From Undibacterium sp. 5I1 (GTDB lineage: Bacteria; Pseudomonadota; Gammaproteobacteria; Burkholderiales; Burkholderiaceae_D), in NCBI RefSeq assembly GCF_034314085.1, contig NZ_JAVIWI010000002.1, forward strand, positions 62,001-126,000: a stretch of 64,000 nt of DNA. Reading direction: 5' to 3'. Under the pieces are notes generated by a model. The model did not search any database, had not been told where the DNA came from, and was given only the letters and a program-made list of their open reading frames with translations. Positions 1 to 9,678 of the stretch are shown piece by piece (position 1 is the first letter of the stretch; every line of letters begins with the position of its first letter). A program made the position numbers and the translations under genes.

Positions 1-1481
1 TTAATCGATGCCATCGTGCTGATCACTTGCGAAACAACTTGCCCACCTTTAGTGGCAACACCAGCTGCCGAAACCACCAGATCATTGGCAGTCTTGGCAC
101 TCTCGGAATTCTTTTTAACTGTGCCGGTCAGTTCTTGCATAGACGCCGCCGTTTGTTCCAGCGAGCTGGCCTGCGATTCGGACCGCGCCGATAAATCAGC
201 GTTGCCATTTGATATTTCATCGGCAGCCAGAGAAATTTCGGACGTGCTCGCACGCACCTGCATGACCACTTCCGCCAAGCCTGTTCCAATGCTATTAATC
301 GCTTCGATCAATTGGCCAATTTCATCAACCCGTGTCGAACTAATATGGGTTCGCAAATCACCTTGAGCCAAATTTCTTGCGGCATTAATCACAGTCTGCA
401 AGGGGAGGCTAAGACGCACACGCATGACGTAATACAATGCGCCCCCTAAGCATAGCAATAAAATGACGCCGATCGCTTCGTAGCGATGGGCAAGCGCAGT
501 CGCATCTCGCGTGAATTCGTCGGTGTAGACACCCCCGGCCACGATCCAATTCCAGTTTTTTATCGGCATAAACGCGACGATCTTTTCTCGTGTTTCCGAC
601 TCGCCGCGCTCAGTGTTGACCCATGGATAACGTATCACGCCTTCTTTTCGTTCCAGTATTTCTTTGATGAATTCACGCCCGCTGCTGTCCTTTGAATCGA
701 GGATTATTTGCCCTTCCTTGCTCGGGTGAATAATTAAGGTGCCAAGGTTTTTTCCTTCCCGTGCATCCAGCGCATAAAAATATCCGGTGTCACCTATTTT
801 CATGGCCCGAATCTTATCTTTGAGTTGTGTAATCGCCTCTGTAAAATTGACGCCAACAAAAAATATGCCGATAACTTTTCCCCCGCTGTCGATAATGGGG
901 TCGTATTGCGTCATATATTGTTTTCCGAATAAGGTCGCGATACCCACATAACTTTTGCCGCCGCTAACGATTTCAAAAGCTGGGTTCGTATGATCCAACA
1001 CAGTGCCGACCGCACGTTCACCATTTTCCTTCTTCAGTGATGTTGAGACCCGTATGAAGTCGTTGTCTTTCTTGACGAACAGCGTTGCTATCGCTCCTGA
1101 CAGGCTGGTGAATTGATCCAACACAGGAAAATTTCCGTTGAGGTCACCGTCGCCCGATTTCAAAACTGGTGTAGCGGTTCCGGCAACATCAATGGAACGT
1201 GATGGATCAAGCCCAACTGCGCCTTTGAAACTGCCCTCGAAAATTTTGGCGTCGACGCTGACTTGTGATCGAAGACCAGCATCAAAAATATTCAACATAT
1301 CGGCCACCATTTTTGTTTTGTCAGTGACATCAAGAGCGGTTCGTTGTTCGATTTGTTGATTAGTGCTGTAATTGATTAATGCGATAAGAGTAACTAATGT
1401 CGCACCGACAATAATAAACATAAAGAGTGCTAATCTGGCACCGATGTTCCATGAACCAATACGGATGAATTTTTTTAACAT
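1..1481 (-). CDS. methyl-accepting chemotaxis protein, N-terminal part (cut by window edge)
   Basis: Membrane chemoreceptor that would signal through CheA/CheW. Translating the minus strand from ATG 1481 gives about 493 open residues up to the window edge. It has a hydrophobic first membrane segment (about residues 13-36, ALFMFIIVGATLVTLIALI), a large periplasmic Cache-type sensor containing IGDTGYFYALDAREG and WNWIVAGGVYTDEF, a second membrane segment (AIGVILLLCLGGALYYVM), a HAMP region, and the start of the methylation/signalling helix (ARSESQASSLEQTAASMQEL). The conserved hairpin tip lies outside the window. ATG 1481 is preferred over the in-frame ATG at 1487 because GGA lies six bases upstream of it. 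The ligand cannot be told; this Cache fold often binds small organic acids or amino acids. Confidence 0.93.
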   Translation of the reverse strand, partial: MLKKFIRIGSWNIGARLALFMFIIVGATLVTLIALINYSTNQQIEQRTALDVTDKTKMVADMLNIFDAGLRSQVSVDAKIFEGSFKGAVGLDPSRSIDVAGTATPVLKSGDGDLNGNFPVLDQFTSLSGAIATLFVKKDNDFIRVSTSLKKENGERAVGTVLDHTNPAFEIVSGGKSYVGIATLFGKQYMTQYDPIIDSGGKVIGIFFVGVNFTEAITQLKDKIRAMKIGDTGYFYALDAREGKNLGTLIIHPSKEGQIILDSKDSSGREFIKEILERKEGVIRYPWVNTERGESETREKIVAFMPIKNWNWIVAGGVYTDEFTRDATALAHRYEAIGVILLLCLGGALYYVMRVRLSLPLQTVINAARNLAQGDLRTHISSTRVDEIGQLIEAINSIGTGLAEVVMQVRASTSEISLAADEISNGNADLSARSESQASSLEQTAASMQELTGTVKKNSESAKTANDLVVSAAGVATKGGQVVSQVISTMASI

Positions 1482-2143
1482 TACCATTCCATCAGGTTAG
1501 AAATTACTTTCGGCAACTATTCGTTTAATAGTACTCGAAACTCCATCTGGTCGTTGCGTCATTAAAGAGACGCTTCTGCATGTTTGTATGCATTTTGCGA
1601 CAAAGTCCATGAAATGAATGAGTGCCAGCTTCCAGACGGGCGTTGATACTACTTCGGACATCCAAGCGCCAATGGCCGGCGAAACCTGACCGTCCTCAGT
1701 CCGTCTTTATGCCTGGAGGTGTCTCATCGTCGCGCACTCCTAAAATAAGGGATAGAGCGCAAAAACCAATAATGCGCTAACTTTGAGTGTCTGCTTCGTA
1801 GAGGCGCGACAGACCGCTTTGGGGCGTTAGCAGTCAGTCGGGCTGGTCTTCCAGTTCGCGTGAAGCATCATCAAAATGCACTGAGTTACAGTATGGATAT
1901 CCGGGTTGAACGATGAGGCGGTTCCCATCGAGGATTTTTGTTCTTCCAGAATTTAAAATCGTCCAACATCAGGCAAAGCGTTTGCCCTTTGATGCCCAAG
2001 TGTTTCAATATGTCTTCGGAGCAGTAAAACTTGACTGGATTGATCCATCGCAGGCCCAGCGGGGCGGGATCTAGCGGATGGCGCGTGATTGGAAGGGTTC
2101 AAATTGACCGACGCCATGTTGGATACAGCCGCCTCCCTTAGAC
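1482..2143. other. intergenic region with one small unidentified coding remnant
   Basis: No complete gene is seen. On the minus strand, about 1900-2090, a roughly 60-codon open stretch (containing LRWINPVKFYCSEDILKHLG) has a protein-like composition but no start codon. It may be the tail of a gene removed when the adjacent IS21 element arrived. I do not recognise its family. Confidence 0.35.
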
Positions 2144-2173
2144 TGTCAAACAGCGTTCAATATTTACCACCTG

Positions 2174-2941
2174 TCAGCGTCCAAATTTTTCCATTTTATC
2201 GGCTTGTTCAGAACGATTTTTGCTGTGCTTAAATCGGTAAGAATCGTTCCCGGTTTCCAAGATGTCGCAATGGTGCGTAACACGGTCAAGCAAAGCGGTA
2301 GTCATTTTTGCATCACCAAAGACCTGTACCCACTCGCCGAATGACAAATTGGTCGTAATGATGAGCGAGGTTTTTTCATAGAGATGGCTGATCAGATGGA
2401 ACAGCAATGCACCTCCAGAAGCGGGAAACGGCAAATATCCCAGCTCATCTAAAATGACAGCGTCCATCAGGCAGAGCTGTTTCGCCAGATTGCCGACCTT
2501 TCCCTGACTCTTCTCTCGTTCCAACTGGTTGACCAGATCGACCGCATTAAAGAAACGCACCCGCTTGCCATGATGGATTGCCGCGACACCGATGGCAGTG
2601 GCCAAATGCGACTTGCCGGTGCCAGTACCACCCACCAGAATTAGGTTGTGCGCTGTTTCCATAAATCCTGCGGTCGCCAATTGCTCAACCACTGTTTGCG
2701 ATAAGGGAGTCTCTGCCCAGTTAATGCCAGTTAAGTCACGGTGAATCGGGAAGCGTGCTGTTTTGAGTTGATAGCGTAAGCTCTTGAGTTGCCTATCGGT
2801 TTGTTCTGCATGGATTAACCGCTCCATCCAGCTTTCAGGTCGATGTGCTTGCCTGGGCTTTTCTGCCTGCAGCTCACTCCATGCCAAAGCCATCCCATAG
2901 AGTTGCAGTGTTTTTAAACTGGTAGCGTGGTCAGTGGACAT
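2174..2941 (-). CDS. istB: IS21 transposition helper ATPase IstB
   Basis: AAA+ ATPase that assists the IstA transposase in target capture. Walker A is GGTGTGKSH and the Walker B region is [13 protein letters not shown]; the C-terminus is typical ([19 protein letters not shown]). The start is placed at MSTDHATS (ATG 2941) because it overlaps the istA stop in the arrangement ATGTCCACTGA, the usual translational coupling in IS21. Length (255 residues) is normal, and nothing suggests inactivation. Confidence 0.93.
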   Translation of the reverse strand: MSTDHATSLKTLQLYGMALAWSELQAEKPRQAHRPESWMERLIHAEQTDRQLKSLRYQLKTARFPIHRDLTGINWAETPLSQTVVEQLATAGFMETAHNLILVGGTGTGKSHLATAIGVAAIHHGKRVRFFNAVDLVNQLEREKSQGKVGNLAKQLCLMDAVILDELGYLPFPASGGALLFHLISHLYEKTSLIITTNLSFGEWVQVFGDAKMTTALLDRVTHHCDILETGNDSYRFKHSKNRSEQADKMEKFGR

Positions 2942-4439
2942 TGGCCGCTCCCAGCAAATAATCATAACGGTGGCAGTTCGCCAGAGGTTCCATCGTCAAA
3001 GCAATGGTGTCTGGCAGGTGGATCGCTGCTGCGGGTAAATGCGGCGCAATGAGACGGCGCAATTCATTCATCACGATAGGCGCACTGATGACGCCGCCCT
3101 CCAGAGTTAACTCACATGCCACAGTAAGCGCATCAAGTCCTGCTTCACCGGCAAGCATCAGTAATTCTACGAAGGCTCGGTCTCCTTTCGGTTGCTTCAG
3201 AATCCGGTCGCGTACTTGCACAACCGCTCTGGGTAATGTCCATTCAACGAATGGTGCGCCATTGCGTAAAGCGCCAGGCTTCTTCTCCAGAACAGGCAGG
3301 TAATGCCAGGGATCACAAATCAACTGGTCACGACTGAATTGACGGGCATGGGCGGCAATCACTTCGCCCTGTGCGACGACCCGCACCAGATTTGCTGTCG
3401 TGCGAACAGATACCGCCTGCCCGGCAAACCGCGCTGGCACACTGTACTTATTCCGGTCTACTTTCACTAGACAAGTGGACGAGGCACGCATCATTTTTTC
3501 TACATAGCCATCAAAGTGCGCGCTGACAGGTCGAAGCAAAGGCTGCGCATCAGCATAACAGTCTGCAATGGTGCGCTGACTTTGTGTCGGGTGCATACGT
3601 TGCGCTAATTCCTGGCAGCGGGTTGTGAGCCACGCATTTAAATCCGCAAAGGAAGCAAAGCGGGCCAACGGGGTAAACAGCCATTCCCGTACATTGCCAA
3701 CTTGATTCTCGACCTGACCTTTCTCCCAACCAGAAGCAGGAGTGCAGGCCACTGGTTCAAACAGATAATGATTGGCCAGCGTTAAAAAGCGCCGGTTAAA
3801 TTGACGTTCTTTACCGACAAAGACGGTGTCGACGACGGTCTTGAGATTATCGTAAATCAGACGGGCAGGCACACCGCCAAAGAAGGTAAATGCCCAGATG
3901 TGCGCATCAAAGACCATTTCCTGCGTTTCTCTGGGATAGGCGGCCACAAACATTTGGCGGCTATAGGCTAACCGGAAATGGGCGACTTTAATCGTTTGCA
4001 TGATGCCAGCGATTTCCACCTGTTCCTGGCTCCAGTCAAACTGGCAGGCATCGGCTGGCAGAAACACCAACGGAATAAACGCTTCGGTGATTTTTGGACC
4101 ATGTGCGCTGGATTTCCACTGTTTTACAAATCGTTGAATGCTGTCGTAGGCCCCGCCGTAACCTAGTTCCTGTAGCCCCTCAAATAGCCGTTGCGCTGTT
4201 CGGCGCCGTGATCGGGGTAGTTTGGATTCTTCTTCTAACCAGGAGGTTAGCTGGTCTTTATATTCATCGAGGCGGGGTGAAACCGTTAGCAGCCGCTGAT
4301 ATTTAGGCTGTTCGACGGTATTGAGATGTTTGCGTACGGTCGGCCGGGAGAGTCCCATTTCTCTCGCAATGGCAGAAATCGATTGTTTCTGTACTGAATG
4401 ACGTCTTCTTATTTCGTAAATGATGTCCATATAAATCAC
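2931..4439 (-). CDS. istA: IS21 transposase IstA
   Basis: DDE transposase of 502 residues. An N-terminal helix-turn-helix ([20 protein letters not shown], about residues 20-40) precedes the catalytic core, in which [22 protein letters not shown] and [12 protein letters not shown] carry the expected D, D and E. A C-terminal region ([20 protein letters not shown]) resembles the usual Mu-type beta-barrel domain. It appears intact, so this IS21 copy may still be active. Confidence 0.93.
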   Translation of the reverse strand: MIYMDIIYEIRRRHSVQKQSISAIAREMGLSRPTVRKHLNTVEQPKYQRLLTVSPRLDEYKDQLTSWLEEESKLPRSRRRTAQRLFEGLQELGYGGAYDSIQRFVKQWKSSAHGPKITEAFIPLVFLPADACQFDWSQEQVEIAGIMQTIKVAHFRLAYSRQMFVAAYPRETQEMVFDAHIWAFTFFGGVPARLIYDNLKTVVDTVFVGKERQFNRRFLTLANHYLFEPVACTPASGWEKGQVENQVGNVREWLFTPLARFASFADLNAWLTTRCQELAQRMHPTQSQRTIADCYADAQPLLRPVSAHFDGYVEKMMRASSTCLVKVDRNKYSVPARFAGQAVSVRTTANLVRVVAQGEVIAAHARQFSRDQLICDPWHYLPVLEKKPGALRNGAPFVEWTLPRAVVQVRDRILKQPKGDRAFVELLMLAGEAGLDALTVACELTLEGGVISAPIVMNELRRLIAPHLPAAAIHLPDTIALTMEPLANCHRYDYLLGAANVH

Positions 4440-4543
4440 TCCAGATACCCCCGGCTAAAACACCGGATGGTGACACACTAGGGTGGAAACTTTTGGACGC
4501 TGTTTCCACCCCTAATCTGGTAAGTATTGCACGCTGTTTGACA

Positions 4544-5076
4544 TCGATGCAGGCATGATTGTCGCGCAGATCCTCACCGATCAGCATACGGATGACCCAT
4601 CTCAAGTGGGGCCACTACTGGATCAGGTCGACGAACAAATCGACAAAGTCACTGCCGATGGTGCCTATGATGGCGCGCCCACTTATCAAACGATCGCGCA
4701 ATATGGTGACGATATTGCGGTGGTTATCCCACCCCGTAAAACCGCCGTTCCTGGTACTCAATCGCGTTCGCCAAGTCAGCGTAATCGCCATCTTGACATG
4801 ATCAATACAGAGGGTCGGTTGGCTTGGCAAGAAGCCACTGGTTATGGACAGCGTGCTTTGGTCGAAACGACCATGGGACGCTATAAATCGATCATCGGTC
4901 CTCGACTGCGTGCGCGCAGATTCGAAGCGCAAAAAACCGAGGCCGCCGTCGGTGTTGCTGTGTCAAATCGCATGCTCGCTGCTGGACGCCCAAACTCCGT
5001 CCGTAGTCAGAAAGTTCCTGCATAAATGATCGGGGTTGGGGTACTTTTTACTTCAACTTTTAAGTGCACCAACGCC
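4544..5076 (+). pseudogene. 3' half of an IS5-family element (truncated transposase)
   Basis: These 533 bp match the last 533 bp of the four full IS5 copies in the window, including the terminal repeat ending AACGCC at 5076. The transposase remnant (from GMIVAQILTDQH to RSQKVPA, stop at 5025) lacks its first half and the first catalytic aspartate. One base differs from the full copies near 4967 (serine for leucine in AVSNRM), so this fragment is older or has drifted. It abuts the IS21 end exactly at 4544. Confidence 0.9.
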
Positions 5077-5111
5077 ATGGATAAATCTATTAATCGCGCT
5101 GACAGGTTCTA

Positions 5112-5204
5112 TCATTTAGCTTTAGGTTTCCCACTCTCTTTTTTAGCCGCCATCGCTTTAGGTACAGGTGATGCTGGTGGTGCAATACGCGCCAGTACTC
5201 CCGC
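5112..5204 (-). pseudogene. C-terminal remnant of an unidentified gene between two insertion sequences
   Basis: The minus strand from the IS6 end reads GVLARIAPPASPVPKAMAAK and then a basic tail ending in a stop at 5112. The Ala/Pro/Lys-rich tail looks like the end of a real protein whose upstream part was lost when the IS6 copy entered at 5206. The family is not recognised. Confidence 0.3.
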
Positions 5205-5205
5205 C

Positions 5206-5950
5206 GGTATTGTCAACTTGCTGAACGGAGACGGCGAGTTGTACAATTTCAGGCGAACTTGCATTTGCCCGGGTAACACGGTGTCACGGATTAGGTTTTT
5301 TTGCTACGTTGGTGACCTCATTCCATACAGAAAATGCCTGCGTACGCATGTGTCGGTACTGCTCCGCTGTCATACGGTTTCGCTGACACCGGAAAGCATT
5401 GTTGATCGGGCCATGAGCCGATAAAAAGCGCTGAGCATGGCCCGATGACTTGAAGCGCCGCATCTGTCGTTCTCGTTGCCGCGTCGGTTGGTGCGAGAGT
5501 TCTGCACGGTTATTGAGGCCTTTGTGTTGGCGATGCTCCACACGCGGCATAACTCTTGAGCTTGTCGGTTGCGCCGACTCTGCATCAGAATATCGAGCAC
5601 ATGTCCGTTCTGATCGACCGCACGCCATAGGTAATGGTGCTTGCCCTTGATCGTTAGCACCACCTCGTCGAGATGCCATTTGTCTTCGCGTTGCGGTTGA
5701 CGCCGGCGAAGCTCATTGGCATAGCCTGGGCCAAACTTCAACGTCCATTGGCGGATCGTCTCATACGTGACTATGATGCCACGGCTGGCCATTAGTTCTT
5801 CTATGTCGCGAAAACTCAGCGCGAACCGGAAGTAGAGCCACCCGACATGGCTGATGATTTCTGCTGGGTAGCGGAACCCGCGATAGAGTCGAGATTTTTT
5901 CATCTCGCCACCTTACAATATTTTGCCAGCCTCCGTAAGTTGACAATACC
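5206..5950 (-). mobile_element. IS6-family element, decayed (copy 1) with broken transposase
   Basis: Bounded by inverted repeats: GGTATTGTCAACTTGC at 5206 and its counterpart ending GTTGACAATACC at 5950. The minus-strand transposase starts at 5903 (MKKSRLYRGFRYPAEIISHV), has the IS6 start of the DDE domain (KWHLDEVVLTIKGKHHYLWR), then loses frame after MQSRRNRQA. Compared with the copy at 7117-7954 it is 93 bp shorter through two separate deletions, each between short repeats (ACCGACA-type and ATG). The C-terminal frame (ending WNEVTNVAKKPNP, 5284) is out of register. It is not expected to encode an active enzyme. Confidence 0.8.
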
Positions 5951-6052
5951 GCTCAGCACATAGGCCGCGTACCAACGCACACATAACAACATCATATCGA
6001 GTGGATAATGTAAACGTTTTAAAACCTGACGAAGTACAGACTCTTCAATTTA
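5951..6052 (-). pseudogene. N-terminal fragment of another IS6-family transposase
   Basis: Read on the minus strand, the sequence leading into the IS6 end at 5950 encodes VLKRLHYPLDMMLLCVRWYA followed by AYVLS, the typical N-terminus of an IS26/IS6-type transposase. It breaks off exactly at the terminal repeat of copy 1. A different IS6 element was therefore the target into which copy 1 inserted. Confidence 0.6.
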
Positions 6053-6145
6053 TTTAGGCACTGATTTCATCGAAACGTTTTACCAATTTCGGCCTAATGC
6101 GATAGAGCCTAAACTATAAGCAGTGAGTTGATTGATTGGACTATT

Positions 6146-6652
6146 TCAAGTTTTCGTAGATAACAATTGCCGCGCATCTTTTAGCAAAAGTAATAATTGT
6201 TTTTCACGAATGGGCGATCCTATAAATCCGAAACGGGTGTAGAAATTTGAAGCCTCATCATCAATGGGGTGAGTGAGCATAGCTCTGACGCCAGCCTGAT
6301 CAGCTATGACGATGGTACGTTCAATTGCATCCTTGAGCATACCTATACCAATGCCTTTGCCTTGATCATGAGTAGAAACAGCAAGGCGAGCAATTATAAC
6401 AACAGGGATTGGGTATTGCCCCATTCCTTTACTGATACGTTCGGGAACTTCAGTAGTGTCGACCTGGCCAATCGTCAAACTGAAGTACCCGACAACACGA
6501 AACCCATCTGCTACTACGAAAGTTTTTGCAGATCCACTTCCTTGCGCCTGTCTGGCATGGCGTAGCAACCACTCATTAAGGGGAGGCTTGCCACAATCAA
6601 ATTCCTCGATTTGATGTTTGGCATTAAGAGGCTCCGGCTTGCCTAAACTCAC
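6146..6652 (-). CDS. GNAT N-acetyltransferase, probable toxin of a TacAT-type pair
   Basis: 168-residue acetyltransferase. The acetyl-CoA binding signature is visible in RLAVSTHDQGKGIGIGMLKD (Q/R-x-x-G-x-G/A type), preceded by the strand VVGYFSLTIGQV and followed by LTHPIDDEASNFYTRFGFIG, the usual C-terminal Tyr/Phe loop. GNAT toxins of this class (TacT, AtaT) acetylate aminoacyl-tRNA and stop translation; that substrate is inferred from family and gene order. The gene overlaps the DUF1778 antitoxin by four bases (ATGA), so the pair is translationally coupled. Length and motifs are normal for an active toxin. Confidence 0.88.
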   Translation of the reverse strand: MSLGKPEPLNAKHQIEEFDCGKPPLNEWLLRHARQAQGSGSAKTFVVADGFRVVGYFSLTIGQVDTTEVPERISKGMGQYPIPVVIIARLAVSTHDQGKGIGIGMLKDAIERTIVIADQAGVRAMLTHPIDDEASNFYTRFGFIGSPIREKQLLLLLKDARQLLSTKT

Positions 6653-6933
6653 TTCGCCTCATCCCACGGCGATTTTCGAGAGAATAAATCGCGTAGACCT
6701 TTATTTTCTTGCTCAGGACGTTCCAATAAATCCATTAAAGATTGATACTGATTCCCAGAAACCATGAACAATCTTTGGTCTAGGAGTGCTTGTTCCGCCG
6801 CGAGACAAGCGCTATCGAGAATAAAATCAGTTAAAGATTTACGCGACACATCAGCGGCTCTGCGCAGTATAGTTTCCTGTTCTGGCGTGGCACGGAGTCC
6901 AAAGCGGGCTGATTTAAAAGCTAGGGCACTCAT
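6649..6933 (-). CDS. DUF1778 antitoxin (TacA-like)
   Basis: 94-residue protein with an N-terminal ribbon-helix-helix pattern (ARFGLRATPEQETILRRAAD, then RKSLTDFILDSA) and a C-terminal tail (LLERPEQENKGLRDLF and SPWDEAK) that in this family wraps and neutralises the GNAT toxin. It lies first in the operon, with a strong ribosome-binding site (GAGGTG) eight bases before ATG 6933. Ribbon-helix-helix antitoxins usually repress their own promoter; candidate operator repeats lie just upstream. Confidence 0.9.
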   Translation of the reverse strand: MSALAFKSARFGLRATPEQETILRRAADVSRKSLTDFILDSACLAAEQALLDQRLFMVSGNQYQSLMDLLERPEQENKGLRDLFSRKSPWDEAK

Positions 6934-6943
6934 GGCGTCACCT

Positions 6944-6981
6944 CATTTGTTAGTTCATTTGACGCTATGTTAGCACAAATG
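6944..6981 (-). promoter_or_regulatory. candidate operator of the GNAT/DUF1778 operon
   Basis: Upstream of the antitoxin start, CATTTG occurs at 6944 and 6956 and its inverse CAAATG at 6976. The 6956/6976 pair forms a spaced inverted repeat, the sort of half-site array bound by ribbon-helix-helix antitoxins. No clear -10/-35 pair was identified. Confidence 0.4.
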
Positions 6982-7003
6982 ACGTACAATATCTAATTAT
7001 TTA

Positions 7004-7114
7004 TTAAAGAGTGGTTCGGGCGTTTTGTCGCATTAGCAAAATCGCCTTGTCTTCGATGATCTGATCGATCGCCGATTTATTGGCTCCGCTCTCATCCATT
7101 ACTACTTTCTCAGG
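7004..7114 (-). pseudogene. internal fragment of an IS6-family transposase
   Basis: The minus strand reads PEKVVMDESGANKSAIDQII then EDKAILLMRQ and stops at 7004. The phrase V-x-D-x-SGAN-x-x-A-I matches the middle catalytic aspartate region of IS6/IS26 transposases. It is cut at the terminal repeat of IS6 copy 2 at 7117. Confidence 0.55.
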
Positions 7115-7116
7115 AT

Positions 7117-7954
7117 GGTATTGTCAACTTGCGGAGGCTGGCAAAATATTGTAAGGTGGCGAGACGAAAAAATCTCTACTCTATTGCGGGTTCCGCTACC
7201 CAGCAGAAATCATCAGCCATGTCGTGTGGCTCTACTTCCGGTTCGCGCTGAGTTTTCGCGACATAGAAGAACTAATGGCCAGCCGTGGCATCCTAGTCAC
7301 GTATGAGACGATCCGCCAATGGACGTTGAAGTTTGGCCAAGGCTATGCCAATGAGCTTCGCCGGCGTCAACCGCAACGCGGAGACAAATGGCATCTCGAC
7401 GAGGTGGTGCTAACAATCAAGGGCAAGCACCATTACCTACGGCGTGCGGTCGATCAGAACGGACATGTGCTCGATATTCTGATGCAGAGTCGGCGCAACC
7501 GACAGCCGCAAAACGTTTTTTCCGCAAGCTGCTCAAGGGCTTACGTTACGCACCACGAGTGCTAATCACCGACAAGCTCAAGAGTTATGTCGCGGCGAAG
7601 ACGCAAATCATGCCGCGTGTGGAGCGTCGCCAACACAAAGGCCTCAATAACCGTGCAGAACTCTCGCACCAACCGATGCGGCAACGAGAACGACAGATGC
7701 GGCGCTTCAAGTCATCGGGTCATGCTCAGCGCTTTTTATCGGCTCATGGCCCGATCAACCATGCTTTCCGGTGTCAGCGAAACCGTATGACCGCGGAGCA
7801 GTACCGACACATGCGTACACAGGCATTTTCTGTATGGCATGAGGTCACCAACGTAGCAAAAAAACCTAATCCATGACACCGTGTTACCCGGGCAAATGCA
7901 AGTTCGCCTAAAATTGTACAACTCGCCGTCTCCGTTCAGCAAGTTGACAATACC
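7117..7954 (+). mobile_element. IS6-family element, frameshifted (copy 2)
   Basis: 838 bp with termini GGTATTGTCAACTTGC (inverse form) matching copy 1, in the opposite orientation. The transposase start codon is changed to ACG (near 7164). The DDE domain reads to MQSRRNRQP and then shifts frame near 7505: one base is missing in the stretch that should read QAAKRFFRKLLKGLRYAPRV. The C-terminal frame continues to VTNVAKKPNP at 7876. Two lesions make activity unlikely. The eight bases on each side do not match, so no target duplication remains. Confidence 0.82.
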
Positions 7955-8365
7955 CATTCAATCAACATACGCTTACCCGTTTCTCTAAAATATGGATAGC
8001 GCTCAATCATTGTCGAAACTAATGGCAAGGTCTGACCAATCGCTCGACTAATGCTATTCTCTGCTTCGTCAAGATCACGCGATAGCAAAGACAAACGCGT
8101 TGTTGCAAGTTGTCGAAGCTGCTTCCCCATCCACTAGGCTTTTTTTCCTTGTAATGTGAGGGCGGGCTTATCTTCTAGATGTGGATATGCAGACGTAGTT
8201 ACTACATCGTAGACAGGTGAGAGAAATGCATCTTCATAGTTTGTGTATACCAGAGCAAAATTCTTCAGATGCGCATCACCATTATGCAAAGCATAATTGA
8301 GTAACATTAATTTATATAGCTGCTTAGCGCTCTCTAGTCGCTTGGTTGAGACTACAGCATAAGAC
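7955..8365 (-). pseudogene. remnant of a HipA-type kinase toxin (C-terminal part)
   Basis: The minus strand contains KLMLLNYALHNGDAHLKNFA and FLSPVYDVVTTSAYP, the catalytic loop and metal-binding D-x-x-x-T region of HipA-family serine/threonine kinases. An in-frame TAG follows GKKA (8134-8136), where intact proteins have a Lys/Arg-Trp, and the reading continues to LPLVSTMIERYPYFRETGKR before ending at the IS6 terminus at 7955. The N-terminal half and any HipB partner are missing. HipA phosphorylates glutamyl-tRNA synthetase in E. coli; this copy cannot be functional. Confidence 0.7.
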
Positions 8366-8566
8366 TACAGGCTGGGATTGGTACACTTTTAACGCGCCAT
8401 TTATGGCAGTTTCCAGTGCGCTTTCCGGTACATTATTCACGCGGCATTCATACTCCATAATGTCTACCTTTGTACAAGGAGACAAATCCTAAGCCGAATG
8501 CTAGATATTTGCCTCTAAGGTACGCGTTTTGTGTCTGCGTGGTTTTCGTTTGAATTGCCTTCGTGT
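8366..8566. other. intergenic, no gene identified
   Basis: A 33-39 codon open stretch from ATG 8458 on the minus strand (MEYECRVNNVPESALETAIN) runs toward the hipA remnant in another frame. It may be upstream hipA debris or noise. Nothing else stands out. Confidence 0.3.
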
Positions 8567-9136
8567 TCAAAAAAATGTGGTGATTGCAGCAGCGATTCCA
8601 ATTGCAGAGGACGCAACAGAGCCCCAGAGCAACCAACGCCGCTTGGTCAGCACTGTAATTGCTGCAAGTGCGATTGCGATCTGGATGAAGGTCAAAGCTA
8701 GAGCCAAACGTTCATGTGGCTTAAGCTTTGCTTCAGATTCTTCTCCTAATCTGCGGGATTCTGCTTGTAGTTTCTTCGCCTCGGCTTGTACTTCAACCCT
8801 CTCTTTTTCTTCTTTTAGCTTGTCTACCAAAAAACGTTCTTTGATTTCCGAAGTAGTAGATAACGCGGCAACAGCATCATCAAGATGGCTCTTGATGGAT
8901 TTCGCTTGATAAAATGCCCATTGGTCGGATGCTTCCGCCTGTTTAAGGATGCTTTGATTTTTTAGGAACATCGCTTCATTTTGCGCAGCACCGCTTTCGT
9001 AGCTGATGAGTGCACCAACGGTGGCAAGAACAGCCGTCATCAAAGCAATTTTTTGTGCTAAACCATTGCTTTCTTTTTCAGCAGCATCATCAAGCGCGTG
9101 TTCGTGCGGGCTAGGAACTTCATATTCTTCTTCCAT
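8567..9136 (-). CDS. DUF4337 family membrane protein
   Basis: 189 residues: an acidic N-terminus with EHALDDAAE, a first membrane helix (IALMTAVLATVGALISYESG), a long central helical/coiled-coil segment rich in Lys, Glu and Ala (about residues 65-135), and two C-terminal membrane helices (LALALTFIQIAIALAAITVL and LLWGSVASSAIGIAAAI). This layout and the phrase QNEAMFLKNQSILKQAEASD match the DUF4337 family, whose role is unknown. It is monocistronic as far as can be seen, and it is followed downstream by the hipA remnant. Confidence 0.8.
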   Translation of the reverse strand: MEEEYEVPSPHEHALDDAAEKESNGLAQKIALMTAVLATVGALISYESGAAQNEAMFLKNQSILKQAEASDQWAFYQAKSIKSHLDDAVAALSTTSEIKERFLVDKLKEEKERVEVQAEAKKLQAESRRLGEESEAKLKPHERLALALTFIQIAIALAAITVLTKRRWLLWGSVASSAIGIAAAITTFF

Positions 9137-9678
9137 ATATTCCCTCTAAAGTGGTAAGTGATAATGCGATGCAAATGCTGCCCCTGAACTGAAAGCTAAA
9201 TACTTAGTCAGTATCATTCTAGCGAAGGTAGCAGACGACTTTAAAGATGAAGCTAGATTTATTATTAAGAATATTACTCGAACTCAAACGGTTCTGTCGT
9301 ATTAACTGACACAAATCAAACTTATCAAAGGGATCGCAATCATCCTCAAACTAATTGAGCGAATTTCTTTGGCCAACACTTACAACTGATCAAAAAAATT
9401 TCGCCTATGAGTTAATTACCGCGTTCGTTAATTCGATCCTAGACAGATTTTTCATTCTCAAACTAAGTGTTAGGCGACAAGATTATCTTAAAAACTAAGC
9501 AGATGGGACTACGAGGAAGGGCATAAGAATCAACAGATTCTTTATTAATATATGCCTGGCAGGTAAAACGCGAATCATTGCGAATATGATTCGAAGCACC
9601 TCTACTCGCATAGAAAAGCAATGTCCCTTAAGATGCTGGTTTATCGTAAATCATGTACTACTAAATTATTGCGTCAAT
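9137..9678. other. AT-rich intergenic region between divergent genes
   Basis: About 540 bp between DUF4337 (minus) and the CDF transporter (plus). It is AT-rich and should hold both promoters, but I could not pick a convincing -35/-10 pair and saw no large inverted repeat. Confidence 0.5.

Larger units (their letters stand above)
2144..4543 (-). mobile_element. IS21-family insertion sequence, complete (copy 1)
   Basis: A 2400 bp element with istA and istB on the minus strand. Its termini match as imperfect inverted repeats: TGTCAAACAGCG begins at 2144, and its reverse complement CGCTGTTTGACA ends at 4543. Further inside, CAGCGTCCAAA recurs near both ends, as expected for the multiple internal repeats of IS21 ends. 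The flanking bases (left TTAGAC, right TCGATG) do not form a clear target duplication. The right flank is the middle of an IS5 transposase whose other half is absent from the left flank, so the locus was rearranged after insertion. Confidence 0.85.
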
